From assembly GCA_022772475.1 (NCBI GenBank), contig JALEZQ010000058.1, positions 1-57,805 of the forward strand: a DNA stretch of 57,805 nucleotides. Reading direction: 5' to 3'. Source of the DNA: Bacteroidales bacterium. GTDB lineage: Bacteria; Bacteroidota; Bacteroidia; Bacteroidales; Bacteroidaceae. The notes under the pieces were generated by a model. It was not told where the DNA came from. It saw only the letters and a program-made list of their open reading frames with translations, and did no database searches. Shown one piece after another: positions 23,316-32,356 of the stretch (positions are counted from its first letter, which is position 1; each line of letters begins with the position of its first letter). Made by a program: the position numbers and the translations under genes.

Positions 23316-26258
23316 TCAGCGCACCACAACCTTCCGGCCGTTGACGATATAGAGGCCGGCGTCAAGGCCGTCGATGACGGTCTGGGGCTGACCGGGCATG
23401 ATGCGGCGCACCAGCTGGCCGCCGACGGTGTGGATGGTGATGGGGCGAGGCTGCGTGCTGTGGACGAAGATGCAGCCCTGTCCGCCGCTGACGGCCAGAT
23501 GGGCCTCGTCGGTGACGGGGGCGTCGGCAGCGCCGTCGGGTTTGGGCGTGTAGCCATACTGCTCGTCGAGGTAGCTGAGGCGGGCCTCAATCCATGTGGC
23601 GATGTAGTCCACGTCGCCAGCGATGTTGCTGTGGTAGCTGTACCACTTGGTCTGCTCGCGTTTGTCGGCGCCGCTCTCAGCGAAGAGGTCGCGGTAGTCG
23701 GTGAAGCGCTTGACGAGCTTGGACACGGTAAACTCGCCCTCGCGCAGTTCGGCATAGCGGCTGGCCAGCGTCTGCTCCCAACCCCAGTAGTTGCTGTTCT
23801 TCAGACGGTGGAAGAGGGTGAAGGTGCCGTGCTCGTTGTTCCAGAGGAAGGTGTCGAAGTCCTGTGCCGGATAGGTGCGACTGCTGCTGCCGTCCCAGCG
23901 GCGGCCCCATGTGCCGTCGAGGTCCCAGATGGCGAAGCCCACCTTCTGGCTGTACTTCTGTGCCTTGGTGTCATAGACGAAGAAGAACATGTTCTTGCCA
24001 TGGTTGTCGGTGGCGAGCATGGTTTCGATGAAGAGGTAGTAGTCGGTGGCCACGGGGAAGTCGAACCAGGTGCCGATGCCGTTGTCAAACTCCTCGTCGG
24101 AGGAGGTGGCGACGAAGTTGACGGCGTTCCAGAGGGGTCCCCAGTCGATCTTCTCGTCCTCCCAGTCGGGGTACTTCACCTCATAGTTGGCCCAGGTTTC
24201 CGAGCGGGTATTGTTGTTGTAGCTGCGGGGGGCCGTCTTGGGGAAGACGTTCGAGTCGGTGTTGTGACCCATGAACACCTCGTAGCCCCACTGCGACGAC
24301 TTATAGAGCACGCCGTGGATTTCGGCCTCGGTGCTGTCGGTCTCGGCTACATACTTCTTCAGCTTGAGCTGCTTGCGGTCCATCTTTTCTGTCATGCAGT
24401 AGAGGCCGTGGTAGGCACCGTTGAGGAATACCTCGACGAAGCGTCCGCGGGTGCCGCTCTTGGCCTTCTTCTCATAGCCCAGCTGGCGGTGGTAGGGCGG
24501 CGTGGCGAAGTCGTTCCAGAGGTCGGTGCTGACGCGGTTGCGCATGCAGGCCTTATCAACGGCCATGGCGTCGAGAATCCAGTTGTTGTCGTCGCGCAGG
24601 CCGAAGTATTCGCGATCGACGCTGTTGCCTTCGGCGTCGCGCAGTTTGATGGCGAAGCTCTTCTTGGCATAGCTCTGTGCCGATGCGCCGCGGTAGCGGA
24701 AGGCGGCGATGACCGTGCTGTCGTAGCCTGCGATGTCGGCGTCGGTGACGCGCATGGTGCCCGTGGTGTAGGTGCTGCGGTTGCACGAGGGCATGGTCAG
24801 TTCGACGATAGGCAGGAAGGTGAAGTGGAGGGGCGCAGTGGCCACCTCTTCGTTCGTATCCTCATTGACCACCGTCAGGGTGTAGCTCTCCTCACAGGTG
24901 ATGGCGGGGATGGTGATGGCGCCGGTGCCCGCTTCGGGGGCGTTGTCGCCGATGCGCAGGCTGTAGCGTGCGTCGTTGGCCTTGAAGGTGACGTGCAGGG
25001 TGTCGCTGTAGTCGGCGCCGCCGCGCAGGCTTTCGGGCAGGGTGGCGTAGTAGGCTTTGGCGTTGCGGTCGTAGGTCAGGTCTTTGCCGCCCAGGCGCAG
25101 GGTATCGACATAGGCACGGAAGCCCGAGGGTTTCACCTGTCCTACGGTGATGCCGTTCTCGGCCAGGTGGCTGACGTGGCGGGCGTCCGACGAACTGAAC
25201 ACGAAGGTCGAGCCGCTGTCCACGTCGTAGAGGCCGACGGCGCGGCCCGACGAGAGGTTGTAGTCGTTCCAGCTGAGGTAGTAGCTCTGCCGGAAGTCGT
25301 TATCGGGCATGTTGTCCGTCTTGGTCAGGGCATAGCCCTCGTAGCCCAGCACCTGCTCAAACGAAGTTTTCCACGTGTTCTTGCCGGCGGTGTCGCCTGT
25401 GGAGAGGGAGAGGGCGCGTCTGCCGTTGTAGTTATAGTAGAAGGAGGTGGAGACGTAAGCACCGTTGTCGGCAAAGATGTTGAGGCCGCCGTCGGTCTGA
25501 ACGAAGTAGAATTTGGTCGTAGGCTCGGCCGTCTGGACCAGACTGGTGCCGCTGACGCCGACATACTGGCCCGAACGGATGTTCTGTATGCTGTAATAGA
25601 CAGGGTCTTTCAGGTCTGTCGTCACCACGACGGGGTCGGACAGGCCCACGCGTTCCCAAGCCTCGCCGGCGCTGTTGATGCCGCTCTCGCCGCTGACGTT
25701 GCCGCCCTCTTCGTTGTCGGCCTCATCAACGACGATGCTCTTGCCCTCCTCGTCGTAGAGCAGGAAATAGCCGTTGGCGGTATTGGCCGAGCCATAGGTG
25801 CCCATCAGGAAGGTGCCGTCGGTGCGGAGGTTGAAGTACTGCTCGCTGTTGCCGACGTTGACGATGATGACCGAGCCCATGGTGTTCTCGACGATGGTCC
25901 AGTGGGCCTCTGCCTGCGAGGCGTCGTCGGTGAGCTGCAGGCCCTTGGCGGTATATTCGCCGGCCTCGTTCGTCAGACGGCCCTCCACATAGACCAGATA
26001 CTGGCCCGTGACGACGTTGCTGAAGGTGTAGCCCTGGTCGTCGCGCGTGACGGTCCACCACGCGTCGTCGGGCGTCTCGGCGGCGTTGTTGAGGTAATAG
26101 ACCATCGGGGCGGCGTCGTGCTGTGCGCCGAGCGTCACGCAACCCGTGGGGTTGTTGACGCAGACAATGCGGTACTTCTTTCCGCTCTCAATGCTGAGGG
26201 CGGCATGGGCTGCTATGCTGAGCAGCAGACCGCAGAGGATGAGGGTAAAATGCTTCAT
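23316..26258 (-). CDS. CotH-family secreted protein 1 with T9SS sorting domain
   Basis: A 980-residue secreted protein. A signal peptide opens it (start 26258, MKHFTLIL). Residues about 20-180 form a ricin/beta-trefoil-like domain (IESGKKYRIVC, a WWTVT segment and GQYLVYVEGRL). The CotH kinase-like domain runs from about 490 to 900, with KKSFAIKLRD near 534, LRDDNNWILDAMAVD near 559, GLYCMTEKMDRKQLKLK and WDLDGTWG near 777. The last 45 residues (ITIHTVGGQLVRR ... GLYIVNGRKVVVR) look like a type A T9SS C-terminal sorting domain. CotH proteins of spore coats are atypical kinases; whether this one phosphorylates surface proteins is unproven. A second copy is at 29983-32319. Confidence 0.85.
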   Translation of the reverse strand: MKHFTLILCGLLLSIAAHAALSIESGKKYRIVCVNNPTGCVTLGAQHDAAPMVYYLNNAAETPDDAWWTVTRDDQGYTFSNVVTGQYLVYVEGRLTNEAGEYTAKGLQLTDDASQAEAHWTIVENTMGSVIIVNVGNSEQYFNLRTDGTFLMGTYGSANTANGYFLLYDEEGKSIVVDEADNEEGGNVSGESGINSAGEAWERVGLSDPVVVTTDLKDPVYYSIQNIRSGQYVGVSGTSLVQTAEPTTKFYFVQTDGGLNIFADNGAYVSTSFYYNYNGRRALSLSTGDTAGKNTWKTSFEQVLGYEGYALTKTDNMPDNDFRQSYYLSWNDYNLSSGRAVGLYDVDSGSTFVFSSSDARHVSHLAENGITVGQVKPSGFRAYVDTLRLGGKDLTYDRNAKAYYATLPESLRGGADYSDTLHVTFKANDARYSLRIGDNAPEAGTGAITIPAITCEESYTLTVVNEDTNEEVATAPLHFTFLPIVELTMPSCNRSTYTTGTMRVTDADIAGYDSTVIAAFRYRGASAQSYAKKSFAIKLRDAEGNSVDREYFGLRDDNNWILDAMAVDKACMRNRVSTDLWNDFATPPYHRQLGYEKKAKSGTRGRFVEVFLNGAYHGLYCMTEKMDRKQLKLKKYVAETDSTEAEIHGVLYKSSQWGYEVFMGHNTDSNVFPKTAPRSYNNNTRSETWANYEVKYPDWEDEKIDWGPLWNAVNFVATSSDEEFDNGIGTWFDFPVATDYYLFIETMLATDNHGKNMFFFVYDTKAQKYSQKVGFAIWDLDGTWGRRWDGSSSRTYPAQDFDTFLWNNEHGTFTLFHRLKNSNYWGWEQTLASRYAELREGEFTVSKLVKRFTDYRDLFAESGADKREQTKWYSYHSNIAGDVDYIATWIEARLSYLDEQYGYTPKPDGAADAPVTDEAHLAVSGGQGCIFVHSTQPRPITIHTVGGQLVRRIMPGQPQTVIDGLDAGLYIVNGRKVVVR

Positions 26259-26285
26259 GGTAATAGGGTAGTTTGTTTTATGGGC

Positions 26286-26293
26286 CAAATTTA
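26286..26293 (-). promoter_or_regulatory. -7 box for the first CotH gene
   Basis: The minus strand reads TAAATTTG, a TAnnTTTG match, 28 bases before the start at 26258. The 398-bp dispersed element lies directly upstream in the sense of transcription. Confidence 0.5.
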
Positions 26294-26387
26294 CGATAAA
26301 AAAACGGGCTTCACGCACGCGGATTCTACTTTTTTATCGCGTTTATCGCGCGTGCCCCGGACGGCGTGTGCGGGCGTTTTTTTCGGG

Positions 26388-26785
26388 GTGTGCAATTCAC
26401 TCTTTTACGTTTGTTAACTTCGAGAATGCCCACGAAATCGACCGTCCACCTCGGCGGCCGAAAATAACGGCAATATGGCGCGTTTGATTTTGACGTTATA
26501 TGGCGCAAACTTGAATATGTTGCGGCGCATTCGTTAAACCTTCTGAATTTCCGGCCTTCCGAGCCCGAAAACCGCCTGCTGTTAGCCGCCGAAGGGCAGG
26601 CGATTCGCGCTCCACTGTTTGGGCGACAGGAATTTCTGTCGCCCAAACAGGAAATCCTGTCGCCCAAATCGGGGGAGCATCATGCGTTTTTCGTCCTCCG
26701 CCACGCCGTTTCGCTTCTATTTGCAGCGCCGGGGCGGTTCACGTTATTGGCTGCAAAACTCACGTTATTGACCCGGTGTGCAACG
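26388..26785 (-). repeat. Dispersed non-coding element, copy A (about 398 bp)
   Basis: Read on the minus strand this stretch begins CGTTGCACAC, carries two AACGTGA boxes 21 bases apart, then three TTTGGGCGACAG arms (two direct, one inverted; a perfect 15-bp inverted repeat lies at 26615-26629 and 26636-26650). It ends TTGCACAC. The same parts in the same order and total length occur at 53415-53812. The first 170 bases align best; the second half shares shorter blocks. No gene is visible in 26259-27034 apart from flanking promoters. Confidence 0.75.
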
Positions 26786-26942
26786 CGCCGTGCAGGCCCT
26801 TTCACCACCGGCAGGGACGCTGCGGGCGAAAGGCGGAAAGAGGGCGGTTCATGGCGCCATGGATGAAGGGCGGACAGGGGCAGGGATGACGAGGGGGGTT
26901 ATAAAAAAAACAGCGAAGGGGCAGAATGTCATACAAAATCAT

Positions 26943-26950
26943 TACCTTTG
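26943..26950 (+). promoter_or_regulatory. -7 box for lysS
   Basis: TACCTTTG matches the -7 consensus exactly and lies 84 bases before the lysS start at 27035. A -33 match was not clear. Confidence 0.5.
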
Positions 26951-27034
26951 CAAAATCTTGGGGCTCTGCCTTTAGTGCGCACAGCATGTCGCACCGTTGA
27001 GGCAGGGCCATCTACAGCCAACAGACTTTCACCA

Positions 27035-28753
27035 ATGAATATCCTCGAACTAAGCGAACAAGAAATCTGCCGCCGCAACAGCCTCGAAGCGCTCCGCGCC
27101 GCCGGCATCGACCCCTACCCCGCCGCCGAATATCCTGTGTCGGCCCACGCCGACGACATCCGCGCCCAATTCTCGGACGACGCCGAGCCGCGTCAGGTGT
27201 GCATCGCCGGACGCATGATGGGACGACGCATCATGGGCAAGGCCAGTTTTATGGAACTGCAGGACGCCACGGGCCGCATACAGGTGTATGTCACCCGCGA
27301 CGACATCTGCCCCGAAGAGAATAAGGACCTCTACAACACGGTGTTCAAAAAGCTGCTCGACCTGGGCGACTACGTCGGCGTCAAGGGCTTCGTCTTCCGC
27401 ACACAGACGGGCGAAATCTCCGTGCACGCCCAGGAGCTGACCGTGCTGGCCAAGAGCATCAAGCCCCTGCCCGTGGTCAAGGAAAAGGACGGCGTAACCT
27501 ACGATGCCTTCGACGACCCCGAACTGCGCTACCGACAGCGCTACGTCGATCTCATCGTCAACCAGGGCGTCCGCGAGACCTTCGTCAAGCGCTCGGCCAT
27601 CCTTCGCGAAATGCGCCACGCCCTGGACGAGGCGGGCTACATGGAGGTGGAAACGCCTATCCTCCAGCCCATCCCCGGCGGCGCCAGCGCACGCCCCTTC
27701 ATCACGCACCACAATACGCTCGACACGGACCTCTACCTGCGCATCGCCACCGAGCTCTACCTCAAGCGCCTCATCGTGGGCGGATTTGACGGCGTGTATG
27801 AGATTGGAAAGAACTTCCGCAACGAGGGCATGGACAAGAGCCACAACCCCGAGTTTACCTGCATCGAGCTCTACGTGGCCTACAAGGACTACAAGTGGAT
27901 GATGTCGTTCACCGAGCAACTGCTCGAGCGCATCTGCACCGCCGTCAACGGCAAGCCCGAGGTCGAGGTGGATGGCAAGGTCATCAGTTTCAAGGCCCCC
28001 TACCGCCGCCTGCCCATCCTCGAGGCCATCCGCGAGAAGACGGGCTACGACCTCCGCGGCAAGAGCGAGGACGAGATACGCGCCATCTGCGACGCCCTGG
28101 GCATGGAGACGGACGAGACCATGGGCAAGGGCAAACTCATCGACGAAATCTTCGGCGAATACTGCGAGGGCACGTACATCCAGCCTACGTTCATCACGGA
28201 CTATCCCGTGGAGATGTCGCCCCTGACCAAGAAGCACCGCACCGACGCGGGCCTGACCGAGCGCTTCGAACTCATGGTCAACGGCAAGGAACTGGCCAAC
28301 GCCTACTCCGAGCTCAACGACCCCATCGACCAGGAAGAACGCTTCCAGGACCAGCTGCGCCTGTCGGAGAAGGGCGACGACGAGGCCATGTTCATCGATC
28401 AGGACTTCCTCCGCGCCCTGCAGTATGGTATGCCGCCCACCTCGGGCATCGGCATCGACCGCCTCACCATGCTCCTCACCGGACAGACGCAGATTCAGGA
28501 GGTGCTCTTCTTCCCCCAAATGCGCCCCGAAAAGAAGGCCCCGCGCGACAACACCGCGGCCTACACCGCCTGCGGCATCGCCGAAGAACTGGTACCCCTG
28601 CTCCAAAAGGCGGGCTACAACATGGTGGCCGACCTGCGCGACTGCAACGCACAGAAGGTGCAGCAGCAACTGGGCGAGATTATCAAGAAGTACAAACTGG
28701 ACGTGGCCAAACCTTCGGTAGATGACATCAAGGGATGGCATATCCCCGCATAA
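27035..28753 (+). CDS. lysS: Lysine--tRNA ligase, class II
   Basis: A 572-residue class II synthetase that attaches lysine to its tRNA. The N-terminal anticodon-binding OB fold (residues about 55-150, with [19 protein letters not shown]) is followed by the catalytic domain: motif 1 [18 protein letters not shown], motif 2 [14 protein letters not shown] and motif 3 [13 protein letters not shown]. About 70 residues follow motif 3, a C-terminal extension common in Bacteroidetes and absent from the E. coli enzyme. The start at 27035 ([10 protein letters not shown]) is chosen over an upstream in-frame ATG at 26948, which lies at the promoter. Its end overlaps gpsA by 19 bases. Confidence 0.96.
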   Translation: MNILELSEQEICRRNSLEALRAAGIDPYPAAEYPVSAHADDIRAQFSDDAEPRQVCIAGRMMGRRIMGKASFMELQDATGRIQVYVTRDDICPEENKDLYNTVFKKLLDLGDYVGVKGFVFRTQTGEISVHAQELTVLAKSIKPLPVVKEKDGVTYDAFDDPELRYRQRYVDLIVNQGVRETFVKRSAILREMRHALDEAGYMEVETPILQPIPGGASARPFITHHNTLDTDLYLRIATELYLKRLIVGGFDGVYEIGKNFRNEGMDKSHNPEFTCIELYVAYKDYKWMMSFTEQLLERICTAVNGKPEVEVDGKVISFKAPYRRLPILEAIREKTGYDLRGKSEDEIRAICDALGMETDETMGKGKLIDEIFGEYCEGTYIQPTFITDYPVEMSPLTKKHRTDAGLTERFELMVNGKELANAYSELNDPIDQEERFQDQLRLSEKGDDEAMFIDQDFLRALQYGMPPTSGIGIDRLTMLLTGQTQIQEVLFFPQMRPEKKAPRDNTAAYTACGIAEELVPLLQKAGYNMVADLRDCNAQKVQQQLGEIIKKYKLDVAKPSVDDIKGWHIPA

Positions 28754-29778
28754 CCAACACCCTACCACTCATCCTCGCCAACGTGTACGAAAACGCCAAC
28801 ATAGCCATCCTCGGCGGCGGCAGCTGGGCTACCGCCATAGCCAAGATTGTGCTCGAGAAGGCACCGCGCATCACATGGTATATGCGGCGGCCCGAAACTA
28901 TCGAGGACTTCAAAAGGCTGGAACACAACCCGTCCTACCTGACGAGCGTCCACTTCGACACGTCGCGCATCACCTTCTCGACCGACATCAACGAGGTGGT
29001 GCGCACCAACGACATCCTGGTATTCGTCACCCCGTCGCCCTACCTCAAAAACCACCTCAAAAAACTCAAGGAGAGGCTGACGAACAAAATCGTCATCACC
29101 GCCATCAAGGGCATCGTGCCGGACGAAAACCTGATCTGCACGGAGTATTTCCGCACCGTCTATAACGTGCCGGACGAAAACCTGGCCGTCATCGGCGGAC
29201 CGAGCCACGCCGAAGAGGTGGCGCTCAACCGCCTGACGTACCTCACCATCGGGTGTACCGACGAGGCCAAGGCCAAGGGCTTCGCCGAACTCATCGAGGG
29301 CAGTTACGTCAAGACCAAGACCAGCACCGACGTCATCGGCATCGAATACGCCTCCGTGCTCAAGAATGTCTATGCCATCGCCGCCGGCATATGCAACGGT
29401 CTGAAGTATGGCGACAACTTCCAGAGCGTGCTCATGGCCAACGCCGCACAGGAGATGAACCGCTTCCTGCGCGCCGTCTATCCCATCGAGCGCAATATCT
29501 ACGACAGCGTCTATCTGGGCGACCTCCTCGTCACGGCCTACTCCAACTTCTCCCGAAACCGCGTCTTCGGCACGATGATTGGCCGAGGCTACTCGGTGAA
29601 GTCGGCACAGATAGAGATGGAAATGATTGCCGAGGGCTTCTTCGGCACCAAGTGCATGACGGACATCAACCGCCACTACCACGTCAACATGCCCATCCTC
29701 GACGCCGTCTATAACATCCTGTACGAACGCATATCGCCCGCCGTGGAGATAAAACTGCTTACCGACTCGGTAAGATGA
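28735..29778 (+). CDS. gpsA: Glycerol-3-phosphate dehydrogenase [NAD(P)+]
   Basis: A 347-residue enzyme that makes sn-glycerol 3-phosphate from dihydroxyacetone phosphate for phospholipid synthesis. The Rossmann motif is [15 protein letters not shown], then [18 protein letters not shown] and the catalytic-lysine region [29 protein letters not shown] follows. The ATG at 28735 lies inside lysS and would give about 22 residues before the Rossmann strand. A GTG at 28783 gives an N-terminus closer to the usual length, so the true start may be there. It is translationally coupled to lysS. Confidence 0.93.
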   Translation: MAYPRITNTLPLILANVYENANIAILGGGSWATAIAKIVLEKAPRITWYMRRPETIEDFKRLEHNPSYLTSVHFDTSRITFSTDINEVVRTNDILVFVTPSPYLKNHLKKLKERLTNKIVITAIKGIVPDENLICTEYFRTVYNVPDENLAVIGGPSHAEEVALNRLTYLTIGCTDEAKAKGFAELIEGSYVKTKTSTDVIGIEYASVLKNVYAIAAGICNGLKYGDNFQSVLMANAAQEMNRFLRAVYPIERNIYDSVYLGDLLVTAYSNFSRNRVFGTMIGRGYSVKSAQIEMEMIAEGFFGTKCMTDINRHYHVNMPILDAVYNILYERISPAVEIKLLTDSVR

Positions 29779-29812
29779 ACCAGCCCGCGCCGGCCGCATA
29801 CCACACCACTGA

Positions 29813-29904
29813 CAGGAGACCATCTGTATCCCCCCAACGCAGGACGCTCGCCCACAACGGCACACCGCAGTCCCGCCCACGGCGGACGGTACACATGGTC
29901 TCCT
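29813..29904 (+). terminator. Hairpin after gpsA
   Basis: CAGGAGACCATCTGTA (from 29813) pairs with the arm ending at 29904 (TACACATGGTCTCCTG) with one mismatch, around a loop of about 60 bases, followed by CCTTTT. It lies between gpsA and the second CotH gene. Confidence 0.6.
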
Positions 29905-29982
29905 GCCTTTTCACCCAGCACACCTCACACAAACCTTTCAAGGCTCAGACTGTTTTCACCATCCTCACAACCTCTTCACACC

Positions 29983-32319
29983 ATGAGAAGATTTCTACCC
30001 CTTCTGCTCTTCCTGCTCGCCGCCACCCACGCCAACGCGTTTATCAAGATAGAGAGCGGCAAAAACTACCGTCTGGTCTGCATGCACCAGCCGGGCGGCT
30101 GCGTCGTCACGGGTGCCGCCCACAGCGCCGTGCCCTACGTTTATTACCTGACGTCCTACACCTCCGTCCCCGACGATGGCTGGTGGACCGTCACCAAGTC
30201 GGGCAGCGGCTACACCCTGCGCAACGCCGCCACGGGGCAGTACCTTATCTATAAGAACGAACGCCTGCAGAACGCCCAGGGGCAGTATCTGGCCAAGGGA
30301 TTGCAGTTGGCCGACGAGGCCACGGGCAACAACGCCCTCTGGACCTTCTCCGAGACGGCCGAACGCCAGGTCATCATCCAGAGCGTCGGCACGCCGGGAC
30401 AGTATTTCAACCTGCGCACGGACGGCTCCTACCTGGTGGGCACCTACACCTCGCCGGGCACCTCGGCCAACGGCCGCTACATGCTCTACAACGAGAAGGG
30501 CGAGAGCGTCATCACGGACGAGGAGATTGTCGAGCCCGACCCCAATGCGCCGCTCTACACCTGGCACCGGCATGTCACAGACGTGCGGCTCGGCGGCAAG
30601 AGCGTCGTGACCGACGAGGACGAGGGCGTGTTCTACGCTCAGGTGCCCACGGCGCTGCGCCACGGTGCCGACTGGGCCACCTCGCTCACGGCGACGCTCA
30701 CACCGCTGGCCGACGGCATGACGCTGCGCCTCGACGACATCGCACCCGACGCGAACGACAGTCTGACGCTGGCCGAGGTATCGTGCGAGGAGGACCACCG
30801 CCTCTCGCTGCTCGACAGCGATGGCAACGAGGTGACGAGCGTGCCCCTGCGCCTGACGTTCCTCCCTCTGGTGGAGATTCGTATGCCGTCGTGCAACAGC
30901 AGCACCTACACCACCGGCACCATGCGCGTCACCGACGCCGACCTCGCGGGCTACGACAGCACCGTCATCGCCGCCTTCCGCTACCGCGGCGCCTCGGCAC
31001 AAAACTATGCCAAGAAGAGCTTCGCCATCAAACTGCGTGACGCCGAGGGCAACAGCGTCGATCGCGAGTACTTCGGTCTGCGCGACGACAACAACTGGAT
31101 TCTCGACGCCATGGCCATCGACCGCGCCTGCATGCGCAACCGCGTCAGCACGGACCTCTGGAACGACTTTGCCGCATATCCCTGGTACCGCCGCAACGGC
31201 ACGGAGAAGAAGGCCCGCACGGGAACCCGCGGCCGCTTCGTCGAGGTGTTCCTCAACGGCAAGTACCACGGCCTCTACTGCATGACGGAGAAGATTGACC
31301 GCAAGCAACTCAAACTGAAGAAGTACGTGGCCGAGACCGACAGCACGGCGGCCGAGATTCACGGCGTGCTCTACAAGTCGTCACAGTGGTGCGACGAGGT
31401 GCACATGACCATCGGCACCACGCCCCGCGCCTACGACAACAACAAGCGCAGCGAGACTTGGGCCTCGTGGGAGGTGAAGTATCCCGACTGGGAGGAGGAG
31501 AAGATCGACTGGGGCCCACTATGGAACGCCATCAACTTCATCACCACCAGCGAGGAGGAGTACTTCAACGACAACTTCTCGGCCTACTTCGACCAGCCCA
31601 TGGTACGCGACTACTACCTGCTCGTCGAACTCATCCGCGGCAACGACAACGCGGGCAAGAACATGTACCTCTTCGGCTACGACATCCTCGGCGCGAAGTA
31701 CAAGAAGTGCCTGGGCATCGCCGTGTGGGACATGGACAGCTCGTGGGGACGCAACTGGAACGCGGCCGACCTCTACTATACCTACGACCAACCGCTCTCG
31801 GCCTTCTATAGTAACTTTGGCCTCTTCGTGCGCCTCGAACGCAGTACCTACTGGAACTGGAAGCAACTGGCGGCCCAACGCTACGCCGAACTGCGCACGA
31901 CGTTCTTCCAGCCCGAGGCGCTCATCAAGCGCTTCACGGACTACCGCGACCTCTTCCTCGAGAGTGGCGTCACCGAGCGCGAGAAGCAGCGCTGGCCGTC
32001 GTACCACCCCGACATCGCGGGCGACGTCACCGACATCGCCACGTGGATAGAGCGCCGCATCGAGTTTCTCGACACGCAGTACGGCTACGTGCCGCCCGTT
32101 GCCGGCGTCGATGCCGCCCCGACCGACAAACCGGCCGTCCTGGCCGAGGGTGGACAGGGCGAGATTCTGATTCACGCCACACGCCCGGCCGACATCACCA
32201 TCCACACCACCGACGGCCGCCTCGTCCGGTGCCTGCACGTCACGCAGCCCCTCACCGCCGTCGGCCCGCTGCCCGCCGGCCTCTACGTCGTGGCGGGACA
32301 GAAGGTGGTGGTACGCTGA
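29983..32319 (+). CDS. CotH-family secreted protein 2 with T9SS sorting domain
   Basis: A 778-residue paralogue of the protein at 23316-26258, shorter by about 200 residues because it lacks the long middle region after the trefoil-like domain. It has a signal peptide (MRRFLPLLLFLLAATHANA), IESGKNYRLVC, and the CotH core with KKSFAIKLRD near residue 343, LRDDNNWILDAMAID near 367 and WDMDSSWGRNW near 581. A closing sorting-domain-like stretch (ITIHTTDGRLVRC ... GLYVVAGQKVVVR) ends it. Parts of the core are nearly identical to copy 1 at the DNA level, including silent positions, suggesting recent duplication or gene conversion. It probably acts at the cell surface after T9SS export. Confidence 0.85.
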   Translation: MRRFLPLLLFLLAATHANAFIKIESGKNYRLVCMHQPGGCVVTGAAHSAVPYVYYLTSYTSVPDDGWWTVTKSGSGYTLRNAATGQYLIYKNERLQNAQGQYLAKGLQLADEATGNNALWTFSETAERQVIIQSVGTPGQYFNLRTDGSYLVGTYTSPGTSANGRYMLYNEKGESVITDEEIVEPDPNAPLYTWHRHVTDVRLGGKSVVTDEDEGVFYAQVPTALRHGADWATSLTATLTPLADGMTLRLDDIAPDANDSLTLAEVSCEEDHRLSLLDSDGNEVTSVPLRLTFLPLVEIRMPSCNSSTYTTGTMRVTDADLAGYDSTVIAAFRYRGASAQNYAKKSFAIKLRDAEGNSVDREYFGLRDDNNWILDAMAIDRACMRNRVSTDLWNDFAAYPWYRRNGTEKKARTGTRGRFVEVFLNGKYHGLYCMTEKIDRKQLKLKKYVAETDSTAAEIHGVLYKSSQWCDEVHMTIGTTPRAYDNNKRSETWASWEVKYPDWEEEKIDWGPLWNAINFITTSEEEYFNDNFSAYFDQPMVRDYYLLVELIRGNDNAGKNMYLFGYDILGAKYKKCLGIAVWDMDSSWGRNWNAADLYYTYDQPLSAFYSNFGLFVRLERSTYWNWKQLAAQRYAELRTTFFQPEALIKRFTDYRDLFLESGVTEREKQRWPSYHPDIAGDVTDIATWIERRIEFLDTQYGYVPPVAGVDAAPTDKPAVLAEGGQGEILIHATRPADITIHTTDGRLVRCLHVTQPLTAVGPLPAGLYVVAGQKVVVR

Positions 32320-32356
32320 TGCTTGTTTCATTCCTCCTCTTTTCCCTCCATTTCTC

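Noticed and set aside
23274-26417. Long open frame antisense to the first CotH gene (over 1000 codons)
   Set aside because: It is a high-GC shadow: the translated product is a low-complexity mix of V, G, A, E and D without motifs, and the opposite strand has a clear signal peptide and conserved domains.
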